Below are positions 31,705-41,163 of a stretch of 64,000 nt of DNA, in pieces. The position numbers and the translations under genes were made by a program. The stretch is taken from the NCBI GenBank assembly GCA_025355005.1, contig JANXLV010000351.1, positions 24,072 through 88,071 of the forward strand. Reading direction: 5' to 3'. The notes under the pieces were generated by a model, which worked only from the letters and a program-made list of their open reading frames with translations, was not told the origin of the DNA and made no database searches. Within the stretch, counting starts at the first letter, position 1. Every line of letters begins with the position of its first letter. This stretch comes from Myxococcales bacterium (GTDB taxonomy: Bacteria; Myxococcota_A; Polyangia; Polyangiales; Polyangiaceae).

Positions 31705-32834
31705 TAGCCAGCGGCCTTCCAGGAGGCGGTGAAGGCGCGTACGAGCTCGCTCGCTACTTGCTGCGCCTTCTTCTCGTCGTCCGGGTAGTCGAGCTCGCGA
31801 TAGAGGCGTGCAAGGCGCTCTGCCTTGCTCACGCCGAGCGACTCCGCGAATAGGACCGTCGCGTGCGCCAGGAAGAAGAGCGAGTAGCCGCGCGGCGCGC
31901 GAGGCATGGCCTCCGTGGAGAGCTGGAAGCTTGCCCACGCGAACGCGAAGTACGGCGCGACCATCGAGACGATCGCGTCGTCGTGCTTCGCGAGCCCAGC
32001 CCGCGCATCACCCACCGTCTCTATGCCCGACAGCGCCAGCATGCGAAGGAGGTACTCCGGGAAGAACGGCTCCGTCCCCAGCTTCTTTCCCATGGCCTTC
32101 GCGATCCGGTGATCGAGCGCGCGCGCCTCCGGCATGTCGAGGAGCGACGCCAGCGAGAGCCGGTCGAGCGCGACCGCGCCGGAGTTCTCTTCGATGCGCT
32201 GGGGTAGCGCGTGCGCGTAGCTCTGGAGGTCGTCGCGGATGCGCGCGAACTCCTGGTCGGCCAGCTCGAGGAGCCCCGCGAGGCGCACCAGTCGGCGCTG
32301 CACGTGCTTTGGCATCTGCGCCTCTGCCTTGTAGCCGAGGTCGTGCTCGATCTCCGCCCACGCGTGCTCGAGCAGCGTACGCACCTGGACCTCGCAGCGC
32401 GCGCTCTCCGGCAGTGCGCCGTCCGCCGCCATGTTGCAGACGTAGTGGAGCGAGCTGTAGCCGAAGGCGGAGGTCTCTCGTCGCCGCCGCTTGTCCGTGG
32501 AGTTGGCGAAGTCCACAGGCCAGTGCGCCTCCACCAGGCGACCGACACGATCGACGTCGTCCTCGAAGTAGGTGATCACGCGGAGCCCCACGAGGTCCGT
32601 GACGTCCCACAGCGACTCGTACGTGCGGTCCGGGCGCGCCAGCTTTCCTTCCAGGCTCTCCGCGGACTTCACGCGCGCCGTGACCGAGTGGATCTTGAGC
32701 AGCGGCTCGCGCAGAAGCAGCTGCACGAGCTCCTCACGTAGTGCCTCGGCGCGCGCGACCAGCATGGGCGCATGGCCTTCCAGCTCCGCGGTGCGCGGGT
32801 CTTTGCGCTTCTGGGGGTCGGGCGGGATACTCAT
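31701..32834 (-). CDS. RelA/SpoT-domain (p)ppGpp synthetase-like protein
   Basis: 377 residues. The N-terminal 215 residues contain the synthetase-fold motifs: HSVTARVKSAESLEGKL, DLVGLRVITYFEDDV, GYSSLHYV and EVQVRTLLEHAWAEIEHDLGYK. There is no HD hydrolase domain and no TGS/ACT region. That makes it a stand-alone alarmone-synthetase-type protein with an extra C-terminal helical domain of about 150 residues, unlike classic small alarmone synthetases of about 210 residues. Pyrophosphate transfer from ATP to GDP/GTP is the expected reaction. A different pyrophosphorylated or ADP-modified product, as in toxic relatives, cannot be excluded. Confidence 0.87.
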   Translation of the reverse strand: MSIPPDPQKRKDPRTAELEGHAPMLVARAEALREELVQLLLREPLLKIHSVTARVKSAESLEGKLARPDRTYESLWDVTDLVGLRVITYFEDDVDRVGRLVEAHWPVDFANSTDKRRRRETSAFGYSSLHYVCNMAADGALPESARCEVQVRTLLEHAWAEIEHDLGYKAEAQMPKHVQRRLVRLAGLLELADQEFARIRDDLQSYAHALPQRIEENSGAVALDRLSLASLLDMPEARALDHRIAKAMGKKLGTEPFFPEYLLRMLALSGIETVGDARAGLAKHDDAIVSMVAPYFAFAWASFQLSTEAMPRAPRGYSLFFLAHATVLFAESLGVSKAERLARLYRELDYPDDEKKAQQVASELVRAFTASWKAAGY

Positions 32835-32838
32835 CCGC

Positions 32839-34182
32839 TTACTCCGTCACGAGCGCGGTCCACGCGTGCACGGACGCGCCGAGCGTCGAGTAGACGGTGA
32901 AGGCGTGCGCGCCAGGGAAAACGCTGGACTTGCCGTGAACGGACACAGTGAGGTGCAGTTTTTCTCCGTTCACGCCGGACGTGCGGTCCCATGCGAACGA
33001 GAGCGTCTTGTTGTCGCCCAGGTCGGCGAGCGCGTCGCGCGCGGACACCTTCCATGGGCCGCTCGTTGCCTGGTCGCTGTAGAGGTCGACCTCGACGACG
33101 CGGCTCTCACCCACGGGGATGCGCACGCTCTTCGACGTGAGCGACCCGCGGCCAAAGCCCATGGGCAGCTTGACCGTGTCCACGTCCGGCAGCACGGGCG
33201 CGCTGGTGAAGAACGGCGTGCCCAGAGATGGCGCGCACGGATCGTGGCCCGCCGCGGCCTGCGCGTTGGACCACGTGCGCTGCACCGTCAGCCCCAGAGT
33301 CATGTCCATGTAGAATGCATCCGGTTCGGGAACGCACAGGTCGCCGGACTCGCCGCCTCCGCCAAGCGTCCACACGAAGTGATCGTCGTCCACGTTGCCG
33401 TATGCAGTGTCGGCGCCCGCGCTGGTCGTGGGGAATGGATCGGTGACGGCCTCCACCAGCTCGTGGCTCAGCGCGCCCGTGACCTCTTGCACGCCCTGCA
33501 GTCCGCCGAAGCCGGTGCACGTGGGGAGCACGGCGTACGCGAACGTCTTCACCATGCCTCCGACCTGCGCGGCGATGTTGGAGTGGTAGCCGCCGAACGA
33601 GCTGCAGCTCTGGCTGCCTCCGGACGTGATGGTCGTGCTCGCGGGATAGAAGAACGTGTAGATGGTGTTCGTGTCGGGGAGGCCGAACGCGCTGGCGATG
33701 AGCTGGTCGTGGAAGAACGTGTCGATCTCCGCGTCGCTGATCTTCGCGGGCGCGGGGCCCGTGAGCTCCTTCGACGAGACCCACGCGAGCGGTCCGACGC
33801 CATACTCCGCCGTGGCCGCGGCCCAGTACGTGGACGCGCCGAGCGCCGGGCCGAACGCGTCGAGCGCGGTCTCGTGGGGGTAGCCTGGGTAGTAGAGGAA
33901 CATCACCTTGGGCGTCGTGAGCACCGGCCCGCCCTTTGCGTTCGTGAGCTGCGGTGGCGCAGGGTGCGGCGCAGGATAGACAGTGGACGGCGCGCCGTTG
34001 TCGAGCGGCGGGCCGATGTCGCTCGCGTCCATGCTGGATGCGTCGGCCGAGCCCTGCGATGCGTCGGCGGACGCGTCCGCCTCGGCGCTGCCGTCGTGCG
34101 ACGAGCCACACGCCGCGAGGAGAACGCCGGCTCCGAGCACGAGCGTTCCCAGCAGCGAGGCAGGCACGCGGGGGGAGGTCAT
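32839..34182 (-). CDS. secreted lipoprotein, putative zinc metalloprotease
   Basis: 447 residues. The signal peptide ends VLLAACGSS (lipobox Cys), followed by an Ala/Asp/Ser-rich linker. A central segment GALSHELVEAVTDP carries an HExxE-like helix conserved in a family of secreted proteins with SHELxEAxTDP motifs, suggestive of a metal site. It is followed by GESGDLCVP. The C-terminal 120 residues look like a beta-sandwich. The stop lies 4 bp from the RelA/SpoT gene start, so they may share a transcript. Catalytic activity is inference. Confidence 0.7.
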   Translation of the reverse strand: MTSPRVPASLLGTLVLGAGVLLAACGSSHDGSAEADASADASQGSADASSMDASDIGPPLDNGAPSTVYPAPHPAPPQLTNAKGGPVLTTPKVMFLYYPGYPHETALDAFGPALGASTYWAAATAEYGVGPLAWVSSKELTGPAPAKISDAEIDTFFHDQLIASAFGLPDTNTIYTFFYPASTTITSGGSQSCSSFGGYHSNIAAQVGGMVKTFAYAVLPTCTGFGGLQGVQEVTGALSHELVEAVTDPFPTTSAGADTAYGNVDDDHFVWTLGGGGESGDLCVPEPDAFYMDMTLGLTVQRTWSNAQAAAGHDPCAPSLGTPFFTSAPVLPDVDTVKLPMGFGRGSLTSKSVRIPVGESRVVEVDLYSDQATSGPWKVSARDALADLGDNKTLSFAWDRTSGVNGEKLHLTVSVHGKSSVFPGAHAFTVYSTLGASVHAWTALVTE

Positions 34183-34456
34183 CGCCGGGAGTATCCCACG
34201 GCGAGGCCAATTTGCCGCTAGTTCTACTGTGGGACGTAGCGCCCCAGTGCCGCGTTCGCCGTCGAAGCGTGCGCGCGGCAGCGTGAAAAGCGCGGCGGGG
34301 CCGCTGCCAGGGCCGCTGGAGCATCGAAGGGACGCCCAGCGTCACTCGCTGCCTTTGGCCAGTGGTCCCCGGTTCCGCCGGGTATGGTCCCGTTGCCACG
34401 GTTCGACTGCTCCGCGCATTCGGTCCTGGGACCGCGACATCCCGCTGGCAGCGCTG
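34183..34456. other. intergenic region between two minus-strand lipoprotein genes
   Basis: About 270 bp with no gene. A perfect inverted repeat CGGTCC-TG-GGACCG lies at 34421-34434, 23 bp after the stop of the upstream metalloprotease gene. It lacks a U-run, so it is at most a weak terminator. The rest presumably holds the promoter of the following gene. Confidence 0.4.
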
Positions 34457-35698
34457 CTAGAAAGCGCCTCGCGTGTAGAGTACACGCAACCCGTCGCGGC
34501 GGACCTGGTCCTTCTTGCCGATCCACATGCCGCCTCGCTTCTCCGACGGCCAGCACGAGGCGGCGGCGTTCTTGAGCGCGTTCTCGAAGCGCATCGCGTC
34601 GCCCTCCGTGTCCCAGACCGTGCTCCAGGACAGGGACAGCTCCGAGCCGCTGCGCTTCGCGACGACATAGCGGTCCCCGCCCCAGCCCCAGCCGTCCACG
34701 ACGGCGGTCTTGCCGCAGCGACCGAGCAAGAGGCGCGTGCGCAGCTCCCCCCACGTCCCCTCCGCGAGCTTCTCGGAGCCGGCGGGCGGCGCGGGTGCTT
34801 CCACGGTGACGGGCTTCTCGCCCGCGATGAACTTCTCCGGGTGAAGGATCTGCTCCGTGCTCTCGGGCGGGCTCGCGAACGCGTGATCGATCGCGGGGAA
34901 GCCGCCATGCTCGTAGAGCTTCGCGACGAAGATCATCCCGTCCATGTATGCGGACATCGTCTCGCTCCACCGCGGCTCGCGCGTAGCGATCTCCGGCACA
35001 CCCAGCGCGCGCGCGAGCTGGGCACGAGGGTTCGTGCGCACGACGAACACGGCATGCTCGAGGCGCTTTCCCGGATCCGTGTTCTCCGCGGAGGCCGCGT
35101 ACAGCTCGCGCACGACCATCGCGTCGCCCTCGTAGAGCGACTTCAGCGCGAGCGCGTGGTCCTCGTCGCGCTCGTCGCCGTCGGGCATACCGAACGTCTG
35201 GTCCTCCAGCGCGTGTGCGAGCTCGTGAACCAGCACGCCACGCTCGCTCGACGGCGGCAGACCCTTGCGAAGATAGAGAGCGTGCGCCGAGAAATCGTAG
35301 AGGCCCAGGTACGCACGCTGGCTCGGCGGAGGCAGAGCCCGCGGGTCGTGGCGGATCACACCGAACGCGACGTACGTCGACACGGTCGCGACGTCCGCGG
35401 GAGGAAGCGCAGTGCGCTGACGAAAGGTCTCCTCGTCCACGGTCTCGACGCGGAGAGCCGCCTTGCGAGTGACGTGACGGAGCGTGGCGATCTCGTCGGC
35501 GAGCCGCTCCTCGTCGGTGGTAGGGGGAGGGGGAAGGATCGGGCCCGAGGTCGAGGTCGAGGTCGAGGTCGAGGTCGAGGTCGAGGTCGGGGTCGAGGTC
35601 GGGGTCGAGGTCCTCGTCCCCACTGCACCTGGCGTTGCTGCTCCGCACGCGACGGCGAGCCATGAGGTCACGGTGAGGAACCCGAGTCTGCGGCTCAC
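34457..35698 (-). CDS. HExxH zinc metalloprotease lipoprotein
   Basis: 413 residues from GTG 35698, which begins SRRLGFLTVTSWLAVACGAA, a compact lipoprotein signal with Cys after AVA. ATG 35728 would lengthen the n-region. A Ser/Thr/Pro linker is encoded by hexanucleotide repeats (35547-35611). The catalytic helix is LVHELAHALEDQTFG (HExxH). Glu in SLYEGDAMVV, about 40 residues on, is the likely third zinc ligand. It is predicted to act at the cell surface. The specific substrate and peptidase family were not identified. Confidence 0.8.
   Translation of the reverse strand: MSRRLGFLTVTSWLAVACGAATPGAVGTRTSTPTSTPTSTSTSTSTSTSTSGPILPPPPTTDEERLADEIATLRHVTRKAALRVETVDEETFRQRTALPPADVATVSTYVAFGVIRHDPRALPPPSQRAYLGLYDFSAHALYLRKGLPPSSERGVLVHELAHALEDQTFGMPDGDERDEDHALALKSLYEGDAMVVRELYAASAENTDPGKRLEHAVFVVRTNPRAQLARALGVPEIATREPRWSETMSAYMDGMIFVAKLYEHGGFPAIDHAFASPPESTEQILHPEKFIAGEKPVTVEAPAPPAGSEKLAEGTWGELRTRLLLGRCGKTAVVDGWGWGGDRYVVAKRSGSELSLSWSTVWDTEGDAMRFENALKNAAASCWPSEKRGGMWIGKKDQVRRDGLRVLYTRGAF
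35547..35611 (-). repeat. in-frame hexanucleotide repeat in the metalloprotease linker
   Basis: The plus strand reads GAGGTC repeated about ten times, with two GGGGTC variants. On the coding strand this gives an alternating Ser/Thr and Thr/Pro linker just after the lipidated Cys. Unit length is a multiple of three, so copy-number changes would not break the frame. Confidence 0.85.
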
Positions 35699-35761
35699 GA
35701 GAGGATGATACCCACGTCTGGGTGACATTCTTTGGTCTACCGCTCATGGTAGGGTTGTCCC

Positions 35762-36502
35762 ATGCACAAGGGGACCTCCAGAGCTGCGCGCGTGATCGTC
35801 GTTGCCGCCGTCGTTTCGGCTTCTTTTCTCGTGGTGGCGTGCAAGAAGCCGCCGGTCGCTGGTGCTGCGTGCAAGACGGCCGGTGAGGTGCAGTGTCTCG
35901 ACAAGCAGACCGGCCTCTTCTGCATCCAGGGCAAGTGGGAGGCCCTTGCGTGTGAGGGCCCGACCGGATGCATGACGGTCGTGGGCGAAGGCAGCTGCTC
36001 GCACAGTGAGTACAAGGTCGGCGAGGGATGCCTCGAAGAGGGCAAGCCCGCGTGCTCGGGCGATCGCAAGTCGATGATCAAGTGCGAGACGGGTCACTGG
36101 AAGCTGATCGACGCGTGCAAGGGCGCGCTCGGATGTGTCTCCAACGTGGAAGGCACCAAATGCGATCTCGGCGCGAGCGCCGTGGGCTCGCCATGCACCA
36201 AGGAGAACGAGGGCAACGCCGCCTGCACCGAGGACAAGAAGAACCTGCTCCTCTGCAAGAGCGGCAAGATGACGCTCGGCGCCACCTGCAAGGGCATGCA
36301 CGGGTGCCGTCAGCGCGGAACCGAGCTCGAGTGCGACGAGACCATCTCGGACCTGGGCGACACCTGCGACTCGAGCGAGTACGAAGGAAAGTTCGCCTGC
36401 TCCACCGACAAGAAGACCAAGCTGGTCTGCAAGAACAACAAGATGGTCAAAGACCGCGCCTGCAAGTGCTCAGTCATGATCGACAAAGTTAGCTGCGATT
36501 AA
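35762..36502 (+). CDS. Cys-rich lipoprotein with four six-cysteine repeats
   Basis: 246 residues. The signal peptide ends SFLVVAC, where Cys27 is the lipidated residue. The remaining 24 cysteines fall into four tandem units of about 55 residues, each with six cysteines in the same order (C..C..C......C.....GC........C). Typical forms are LFCIQGKWEALACEGPTGC and IKCETGHWKLIDACKGALGC. Each unit probably folds as a small disulfide-bonded module. The function is unknown. The 3' end overlaps the convergent DUF2330 gene by 14 bp. Confidence 0.8.
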   Translation: MHKGTSRAARVIVVAAVVSASFLVVACKKPPVAGAACKTAGEVQCLDKQTGLFCIQGKWEALACEGPTGCMTVVGEGSCSHSEYKVGEGCLEEGKPACSGDRKSMIKCETGHWKLIDACKGALGCVSNVEGTKCDLGASAVGSPCTKENEGNAACTEDKKNLLLCKSGKMTLGATCKGMHGCRQRGTELECDETISDLGDTCDSSEYEGKFACSTDKKTKLVCKNNKMVKDRACKCSVMIDKVSCD

Positions 36503-37883
36503 AACGGCGAGGGCGGCGCTTTCTCATCAGGGTCAGCGCCACTGCGCTCACGATGATCGCGAATCCCGCTCCGCTCTCGTTCGGGGTCCCCCTTCCAGTG
36601 AAGCAGCCGCTGCCGCTCTTGTTCTGCGCGTTGGCTCTGGCGGCGTCTTCGGGGTTGCCCGTGCCCACCACGCGGCAGTCCTGGTAGATCGGACACTGCA
36701 CGTGTAAGGTCTGCGTGACCACGCGGATGTTCGTTAGCTCCGTCTGGTCGGCGGACGCTCTGAGGACGAGGTCGACGTTCATCGCGGCATGGGCGATGTC
36801 GGACCGCATCCGTGTGACGCGAACGGTGGAGCCATCGAGACCGCCGAAGAGATGCGCGATGTCGTCTGCGCGGACCTGCGCTGCCGTCTCGGTCGTGCCG
36901 CCATCGGTGCCGGCGTCGGGGTCGCTCGTGGTGACGGGCAGGTAGTCGTCCTCCGCCTTGCCTGCGCCGCCACCGAAGAAACGTCCGCCGGCAAGGATCA
37001 CGCTCGAGATGCGCTGGGTGTTGAGCTCGAGCGAGCTCTCGATCTCCCAGGCCTTGTTCTGCATCGCGGCTTCCTTCTGCGCGCGCAGCGTCGTGTAGTT
37101 GCTCTGCGATGTATCGAAGTCCCAGACAAGCTCTGCGTCCTGGATCCGAAACGAGGGGAAATTCTGCGGCTCGTAGCGACCCTGGCTCACAACCCAGAGC
37201 GTGATGCCCACCGTTGCGCCAGTGCCCACGGACGCCATGCGGAGCGGCAGTGACAGGTTCGCGCCGGTCGAAGTGATGCGCACCGGGCGCATCGCCTGAA
37301 TGCCCTGATTCGGCAAGAGCTTCATCGCGAGGAAGTCGAAGCCCTCCTTCACGTACGCATCGATGATCGGCTGTTGCGCGGCAGGGATCTGGAATCCGTT
37401 GTCCGAGAGCCACGTGGCGAGCACGCTCGAGTCCGTTGCGTGGAGCTGTACCGTTGCGTAGGGACCGACGTTCTCTGCCTTGGTGACGGACACGCTGCCC
37501 GCGTCCGTATCAAAGACGGCGCCGTCGAACGACCCCAAGCCTGCACACTCGGCGGGCGGACCTGGACAACCCGTCGGTGGCTGCGCGACCGTCGTCGCCG
37601 TGAGGGCGTCGAACGACGCGAAGAGCACGTCTGCGCTGAGGCCTACGTCGACGGTGCCCTTGATCGGCAGCACCCACGCGAACGACCCGGGATTTCCCGC
37701 GTAGCGAATCTGATCATAGAGCGTGGTCTGTTGCGGCGAGACCGAGAGGAGCATGCGCTCATCCGTGATGTCCGAAGTCACCTGTGCCACGCACCCGCCG
37801 CAGGCCGCCGCGCGTGGCGCACCCGTCGTTGCGAGTAACGCCACGGACGTCACAAGACTCGTGATGAAAGCTAGTCGATTCAC
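36489..37883 (-). CDS. DUF2330-family exported protein with C-terminal membrane anchor
   Basis: 464 residues. I choose GTG 37883 because GGAGGG lies just upstream; ATG 37898 is the alternative and would put that sequence inside the gene. The signal peptide is followed by AACGGCVAQVTSD, the usual DUF2330 mature start. The body shows FAWVLPIKG and repeated beta segments. The C-terminus has a membrane segment (FAIIVSAVALTLM) ending in RKRRPRR, like a sorting or anchor tail. The molecular function of DUF2330 is not established. Confidence 0.82.
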   Translation of the reverse strand: MNRLAFITSLVTSVALLATTGAPRAAACGGCVAQVTSDITDERMLLSVSPQQTTLYDQIRYAGNPGSFAWVLPIKGTVDVGLSADVLFASFDALTATTVAQPPTGCPGPPAECAGLGSFDGAVFDTDAGSVSVTKAENVGPYATVQLHATDSSVLATWLSDNGFQIPAAQQPIIDAYVKEGFDFLAMKLLPNQGIQAMRPVRITSTGANLSLPLRMASVGTGATVGITLWVVSQGRYEPQNFPSFRIQDAELVWDFDTSQSNYTTLRAQKEAAMQNKAWEIESSLELNTQRISSVILAGGRFFGGGAGKAEDDYLPVTTSDPDAGTDGGTTETAAQVRADDIAHLFGGLDGSTVRVTRMRSDIAHAAMNVDLVLRASADQTELTNIRVVTQTLHVQCPIYQDCRVVGTGNPEDAARANAQNKSGSGCFTGRGTPNESGAGFAIIVSAVALTLMRKRRPRRFNRS

Positions 37884-37982
37884 GTTCCCTCCGATCAAAG
37901 CAAAGCAACCGCTCCTGGATGGTAGCGGACGACGCTTTGAGGGAAAGGGCGGCGAGCGCGGGTGATTACATGCGTTCAGTCC

Positions 37983-39809
37983 TCAGACCGCGCACTCTCC
38001 TTCCGAGGTGATCGGAGCGAAGGCTGCGGTTTCTCCGAGGTCGATGAAGTCTTCGGGTTGGGCGTTGGACTTGTCGAGCTTCTCCAGGTCCGCGAGCTCC
38101 TTCTTCACGACGGCGATGTCGACGCGTCCCAGGAATGTGGTCATCGTCTCTTGCTCGCTCTCGCGCTCTCGTTCGTAGAGCGCGACCAGCTTGCGGATCG
38201 CGGAGGGGACGCGTCGCGCGGGGACCTTCGCTGCCAGGCGGCCGAAGCGTGCGACCTCGCCAGAGGCGTCTCCGCCGATTGTCAGGAAGTACTGCGGTAC
38301 GGGCCTTCCCTCGACCTTGCGGAGTCCGCCCTGCAGTCCGATGCCGGCCACGTGATGCAGACCGCAGCCGTTCGGGCACCCCGATACGCGCACCTCGAGG
38401 CCCTTCGCGCGATCGAGGAGCGCCAGATCATTCTCGAGCTCCTCGTTCACGAGCGCCGCGACTCCGCGTGACTGAGTGACTGCGAGCTTGCAGGACTCCG
38501 CGCCGGGGCAGCTGCCCACGTCCGCGACCGACACGGGGTCGGGCCGGCCCAGGCCGATGCGATCCAAATGCGTGTAGAGTGCATCCACGTCCTCCGTGGG
38601 GACCCAACGCAGCACGACGTTCTGCGTGGCCGTGGTGCGCAGCTCACCATCCGCATACGCCTCTGCCAGACGCGCGAGAACGCGCCACCGCCCCGACGAC
38701 ACATCGCCGAGCGGCAGAGTGACGGTCACGATGGAGAACCCGTGCTGCCGCTGCGGAGCGACGTTGGTCCGGAGGAAGCGCGCCCGCGTGGCCTCGCGCT
38801 TTCGGTCGACGATGGGCAGATGACGCGGCACGATTCCCGGGCCCTTTACGCGGTCTGCGCCGAGCAGCGCGTCTATCTCCTGCGTGCTCGGAACGGCTGT
38901 GCGCGCCGCGGGCGCCGCGGCCCGCGGGGGACGCGATGGGTCGAACGGGAGACGCAGTGAGCGCGCCTTCGCAGCCTCGAAGTGCGTCAGGAACTCTGCG
39001 TGGAATGCGTCCCAGCCCATGCTCTTCACCAGGAACTTCATCCTGTTCTTCTGGCGGTGCTCGCGATCACCGCGCGCGTGGAACAGGGCAAGCAACGCCT
39101 CTCCCACCGCGAGGATGTCCGTCGCGGGGAGCTCCGCGAAGAGAAGGCGCCCGCTCGCGACCATGGTGGCCGTTCCACCGGCGCAAACGACGCGGAAGCA
39201 CGGCGTGTCGGACGCGCCCCATCGCGCGAAGAAGCCGATGTCGTTGATGGCCGCAAACGAGTGATCGCGCCCGCCGCCAGAGAACGCGACCTTGAACTTG
39301 CGCGGCAGCGTGGAGGACAGCGGGTGCCGGAGGAAGTGTCGCGTGAAGGCCTCTGCGAAGGGCACGGGATCGAACACCTCGTCGTCTGCCACACCGGCGG
39401 TCGCGCTGGTGGTGACGTTGCGAACGGAGTTGCCGCACGCCTCTCGCGTGGTCAGACCGGCGGCATCGAGCACGCCCATCGCCGCGCCGATCTGGTGGAG
39501 CGGGATGAAGTGGAACTGCACGTTCTGCCGGGTGGTGACGTGCGAGAAGCCGCGCGAGTAGGTCTCCGACACGTGCGCTACCGCCTGCACCTGCGCGCTC
39601 GTGAGGATGCCCTGCGGGATCTTCACGCGCAGCATGGAGAGGTCGCCCTCTTGCCGCTGTCCGTAGGTCCCAGATACGAGGCGGAAGGCCCGCCATTCGT
39701 CGGGGCTGATCTCGCCGCTCTCGAATCGCGCGAGGGTCGCCAGAAACGTGTCGATTTCACCCGCGCTGGCGAACGAGTTGCGCGCCACACCAAACTCTTG
39801 CTGGCTCAT
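37983..39809 (-). CDS. siroheme-dependent sulfite (nitrite) reductase
   Basis: 608 residues, last gene of the minus-strand sulfur operon. It has the duplicated nitrite/sulfite reductase fold: REACGNSVRNVTT in the first half, then the 4Fe-4S/siroheme ligands SCPGAESCK (C-x5-C) and SGCPNGCG (C-x3-C) in the second half. TRQNVQFHFIP near residue 95 is the ferredoxin-like half-domain motif. The context, directly after APS reductase and siroheme genes with ATGA overlap, argues for sulfite to sulfide reduction rather than nitrite. CysJ is not encoded, so ferredoxin is the likely electron donor. Confidence 0.92.
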   Translation of the reverse strand: MSQQEFGVARNSFASAGEIDTFLATLARFESGEISPDEWRAFRLVSGTYGQRQEGDLSMLRVKIPQGILTSAQVQAVAHVSETYSRGFSHVTTRQNVQFHFIPLHQIGAAMGVLDAAGLTTREACGNSVRNVTTSATAGVADDEVFDPVPFAEAFTRHFLRHPLSSTLPRKFKVAFSGGGRDHSFAAINDIGFFARWGASDTPCFRVVCAGGTATMVASGRLLFAELPATDILAVGEALLALFHARGDREHRQKNRMKFLVKSMGWDAFHAEFLTHFEAAKARSLRLPFDPSRPPRAAAPAARTAVPSTQEIDALLGADRVKGPGIVPRHLPIVDRKREATRARFLRTNVAPQRQHGFSIVTVTLPLGDVSSGRWRVLARLAEAYADGELRTTATQNVVLRWVPTEDVDALYTHLDRIGLGRPDPVSVADVGSCPGAESCKLAVTQSRGVAALVNEELENDLALLDRAKGLEVRVSGCPNGCGLHHVAGIGLQGGLRKVEGRPVPQYFLTIGGDASGEVARFGRLAAKVPARRVPSAIRKLVALYERERESEQETMTTFLGRVDIAVVKKELADLEKLDKSNAQPEDFIDLGETAAFAPITSEGECAV

Positions 39810-40561
39810 GCGATGACTCCTGCTCTTCGATTCTCGAACCTGATCTCACGAAGCCCACTGGCAAAGCGGACGGTCTCTCCGAGGACGAGCACACCCGGCG
39901 GTCCTTCCGGAATGACCGCATGCGGGAGCTCTTGAAGCGTTCCGATCCAGGTCGCCGCCGCGTCCGTGGAGGCGCCGCAGAGGATCGCGGCAGGATGTGT
40001 GGGCGAGAATCCGTTCGCGATCGCGAACGCGGAGATCGCCGCGCGCGCGTCCAGCGCCATGAGCAGCACGATGGTGACGTCCTGTGAAACCAGGCGAGGG
40101 AGCAGCGACTCGTACGCTTCACGCGGCGTGCCTGTGAGCACGACACAGCCGCGCGAGACACCCCGATGCGTGACGGGGATGTTCGCGAGCAGCGGGGCGG
40201 CGAAGGCGCTGGTCACGCCAGGGACCACGCTGACGGAGACACCTGCCTCCGTGCACGCCAGCATCTCTTCGCCGCCGCGACCGAAGACGAACGGGTCGCC
40301 GGCCTTCAGGCGAACCACGCGCTCACCGCGACGCGCAAAGCGGACGAGCAGCTTGCCGATCGTCTCCTGCGAGACCGCGTGGCGATTGCGCCGTTTGCCT
40401 ACAAAAAGCCTGCGCGCGCGCCCTGCGAGATCGAGCACGCGTGGGTCCACGAGCGCGTCGTAGAGCACCACGTCTGCCTCGGAGAGCACGCGGGCTGCGC
40501 GCATCGTGAGGAGCTCAGGGTCGCCAGGGCCTGCGCCGACGAGCGTGACGTGGCCGGTCAT
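39806..40561 (-). CDS. cobA: uroporphyrinogen-III C-methyltransferase
   Basis: 251 residues from ATG 40561. It transfers two methyl groups from SAM to uroporphyrinogen III to give precorrin-2, the first siroheme step. Family motifs are VTLVGAGPGDPELLTMRA, VVLYDALVD, RLKAGDPFVFGRGGEE, VVPGVTSAFAAP and IPVTHRG. Both ends overlap neighbours (ATGA), so it is coupled to the dehydrogenase upstream and the reductase downstream. The product serves the siroheme of that reductase. Confidence 0.95.
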   Translation of the reverse strand: MTGHVTLVGAGPGDPELLTMRAARVLSEADVVLYDALVDPRVLDLAGRARRLFVGKRRNRHAVSQETIGKLLVRFARRGERVVRLKAGDPFVFGRGGEEMLACTEAGVSVSVVPGVTSAFAAPLLANIPVTHRGVSRGCVVLTGTPREAYESLLPRLVSQDVTIVLLMALDARAAISAFAIANGFSPTHPAAILCGASTDAAATWIGTLQELPHAVIPEGPPGVLVLGETVRFASGLREIRFENRRAGVIA

Positions 40562-41163
40562 ATCGAGCTCCCATTCGCAGCGGTGTCGCCGGTCCATGCT
40601 CGCGGCTGCGGGGCGTACATTGCGTGAAGCGCGGAGAGGAGGAGCGGTGTTCGCTCGGACAGCGGAACGCCCTTCTCCTTCAAGGACGCGCGGAGCGACT
40701 CCGCAGTGAGTCGCCACTCCGCGAGATCTTCCGGCAACACGGCGTCCACCGCGCGTCGAAGCAAGGCGACGAGCGAGGGCGCGCGTCCGGATGAAGAGAA
40801 CGCGATCGACACGCCGCCGCGCTCCAGCACCGCAGCCCCGTATGCGGTGCACGCGTCCGGATCATCCACCGCGACCACGAAGCGATGCGTTGCGTTCCCG
40901 GCAGCGAGCACCTCGCGGTTCACCTCCGGCGTCGCGGCGGCCACGACGAAGAACACGTCGCTCACGTCGCTCGCGCGGAAGGCTCTGCGCTCGATCGCGA
41001 CGGGCACGTCGTCGAACGCCGCGGTCACATCCACCGCGACGACGCGGACCTTTGCGCTCGCGGCGAGAAGCGCGCGCGTCTTCTCCAGTGCGACGGGCCC
41101 TGCGCCCACGACCAGCACGGGCAGTCCGTCTAGCCTCAAAAACAGCGGGAAAAGCGCGCTCAT
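40558..41163 (-). CDS. precorrin-2 dehydrogenase / sirohydrochlorin ferrochelatase (CysG N-terminal type)
   Basis: 201 residues. PLFLRLDGLPVLVVGAGPVALEKTRALL is the NAD-binding Rossmann start of the CysG N-terminal/Met8p family; VAAATPEVNREVLA and VSIAFSSSGRAPSLVALLR follow. It oxidises precorrin-2 to sirohydrochlorin and, by family analogy, may insert iron. Unlike E. coli CysG, the methyltransferase is a separate overlapping gene. ATGA overlaps on both sides place it inside the sulfur operon. Confidence 0.92.
   Translation of the reverse strand: MSALFPLFLRLDGLPVLVVGAGPVALEKTRALLAASAKVRVVAVDVTAAFDDVPVAIERRAFRASDVSDVFFVVAAATPEVNREVLAAGNATHRFVVAVDDPDACTAYGAAVLERGGVSIAFSSSGRAPSLVALLRRAVDAVLPEDLAEWRLTAESLRASLKEKGVPLSERTPLLLSALHAMYAPQPRAWTGDTAANGSSI

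Noticed and set aside
32839..36502. GAGGTC and GGC/GCC short repeats as regulatory or CRISPR elements
   Set aside because: They are in-frame coding repeats that make linkers or Gly tails.
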